64,000 nt of DNA from Rhizophagus irregularis. Its lineage: Eukaryota; Glomeromycota; Glomeromycetes; Glomerales; Glomeraceae. Under the pieces are notes generated by a model that did not search any database, was not told the DNA's origin, and saw nothing but the letters and a program-made list of their open reading frames with translations. Location of the stretch: the NCBI RefSeq assembly GCF_026210795.1, contig NC_089441.1, positions 2,976,001-3,040,000 on the forward strand, given 5' to 3'. Shown piece after piece: positions 63,776 through 64,000 of this stretch. How positions within the stretch are numbered: position 1 is the stretch's first letter; each line of letters opens with the position of its first letter. Position numbers and translations under genes: made by a program.

Positions 63776-64000
63776 TTAAAATTTTTTAAAAAGAAACTAA
63801 AACTAATACTAAATCTAAAAATTAAACTAAAAAATATTGATAAACAAAAGTAAAAGAAGAAAAAAATAAGAAGAAAAAATAATTACGGGATTCATAAAGC
63901 CGATTTTTGTCTCTATCCTTCTTCCTCTGAGGTGCACAGGTCGAAATGCTAAAAATCAGCAAAAAAATGGCGCAAAAAGCAGTGGCTATTTTTGGCTGTT
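63776..64000. other. Right edge of window, AT-rich
   Basis: A-rich tract then ATCCTTCTTCCTCTGAGGTGC (split as ATCCTTCTTCC and TCTGAGGTGC), similar to GATTCCTCTTCTTCCTTGAAG near 43033, consistent with more of the unknown repeated family continuing out of the window. Confidence 0.3.

Overview
The window looks like repeat-rich chromosomal DNA from an AT-rich filamentous fungus with intron-bearing genes. An arbuscular mycorrhizal (Glomeromycotina) genome is the best guess. That guess rests on the strong AT bias, short GT-AG introns and the mix of transposon families (Tnp2-like, hAT, pogo/Tigger, MULE, LINE with RNase H, Ty3/gypsy with a Nudix segment); no single marker gene proves it. I see no conserved housekeeping gene, complete tRNA, rRNA or CRISPR array. 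Nearly everything recognisable is a transposable element, a broken copy of one, or one element inserted in another.

Layout. 1-905: hAT transposase remnant with a Harbinger-type MITE in an intron. 2872-15978: a divergent pair, a spliced minus-strand gene and a Tnp2-like transposase; the transposase is split by an 8.2-kb LINE (7246-15431) with a 14-bp target-site duplication (TSD). 16644-17552: five-exon Myb/SANT-like gene. 18053-20393: second hAT transposase. 21.8-22.9 kb: end of a CACTA-like element. 22.9-26.2 kb: unrecognised spliced gene and an old antisense LINE remnant. 27.0-28.0 kb: MULE transposase tail. 25-39.6 kb: six copies or pieces of a retroposon family that carries only an ORF1-like gene. 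32.2-41.9 kb: ruined Ty3/gypsy element interrupted by those retroposons, by a hAT-type element holding a pogo/Tigger transposon, and by a pogo-type MITE. 42-45.5 kb: inverted repeats, an unknown repeated family and an LTR piece. 46.7-59.2 kb: four hAT-type elements with central hairpin arrays and a 6.1-kb CACTA-like element carrying micro-exon-like arrays. 59.3-64 kb: AT-rich DNA with further MITEs.

The most unusual signal is architectural. Four elements (46759-49330, 47210-48144, 55969-57404, 58575-59219) each have 8-bp TSDs, TIRs starting TARRG or TAGNG, their own set of short subterminal repeats, and a central tandem array of palindromic units of about 50-60 bp. Their sequences are unrelated but the plan is the same. 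The second candidate system is the CACTA-like family: TIR CACTGGTCAAAAT, 3-bp TSD, subterminal GGTACC-containing arrays, and two inverted arrays of short exon-like units flanked by splice-like signals. The third is the ORF1-only retroposon family, comparable in plan to mammalian HAL1.

Several boundaries are verified internally: removing the insert and one TSD copy restores an open frame or a known repeat on both sides. This holds for the LINE in the Tnp2 gene, the Harbinger MITE in gypsy RT, the hairpin element in gypsy RNase H, and the CACTA-like element in an LTR. Most transposase genes carry frameshifts or stops, so few elements here could move themselves; some single-base frameshifts in homopolymers may be assembly errors.
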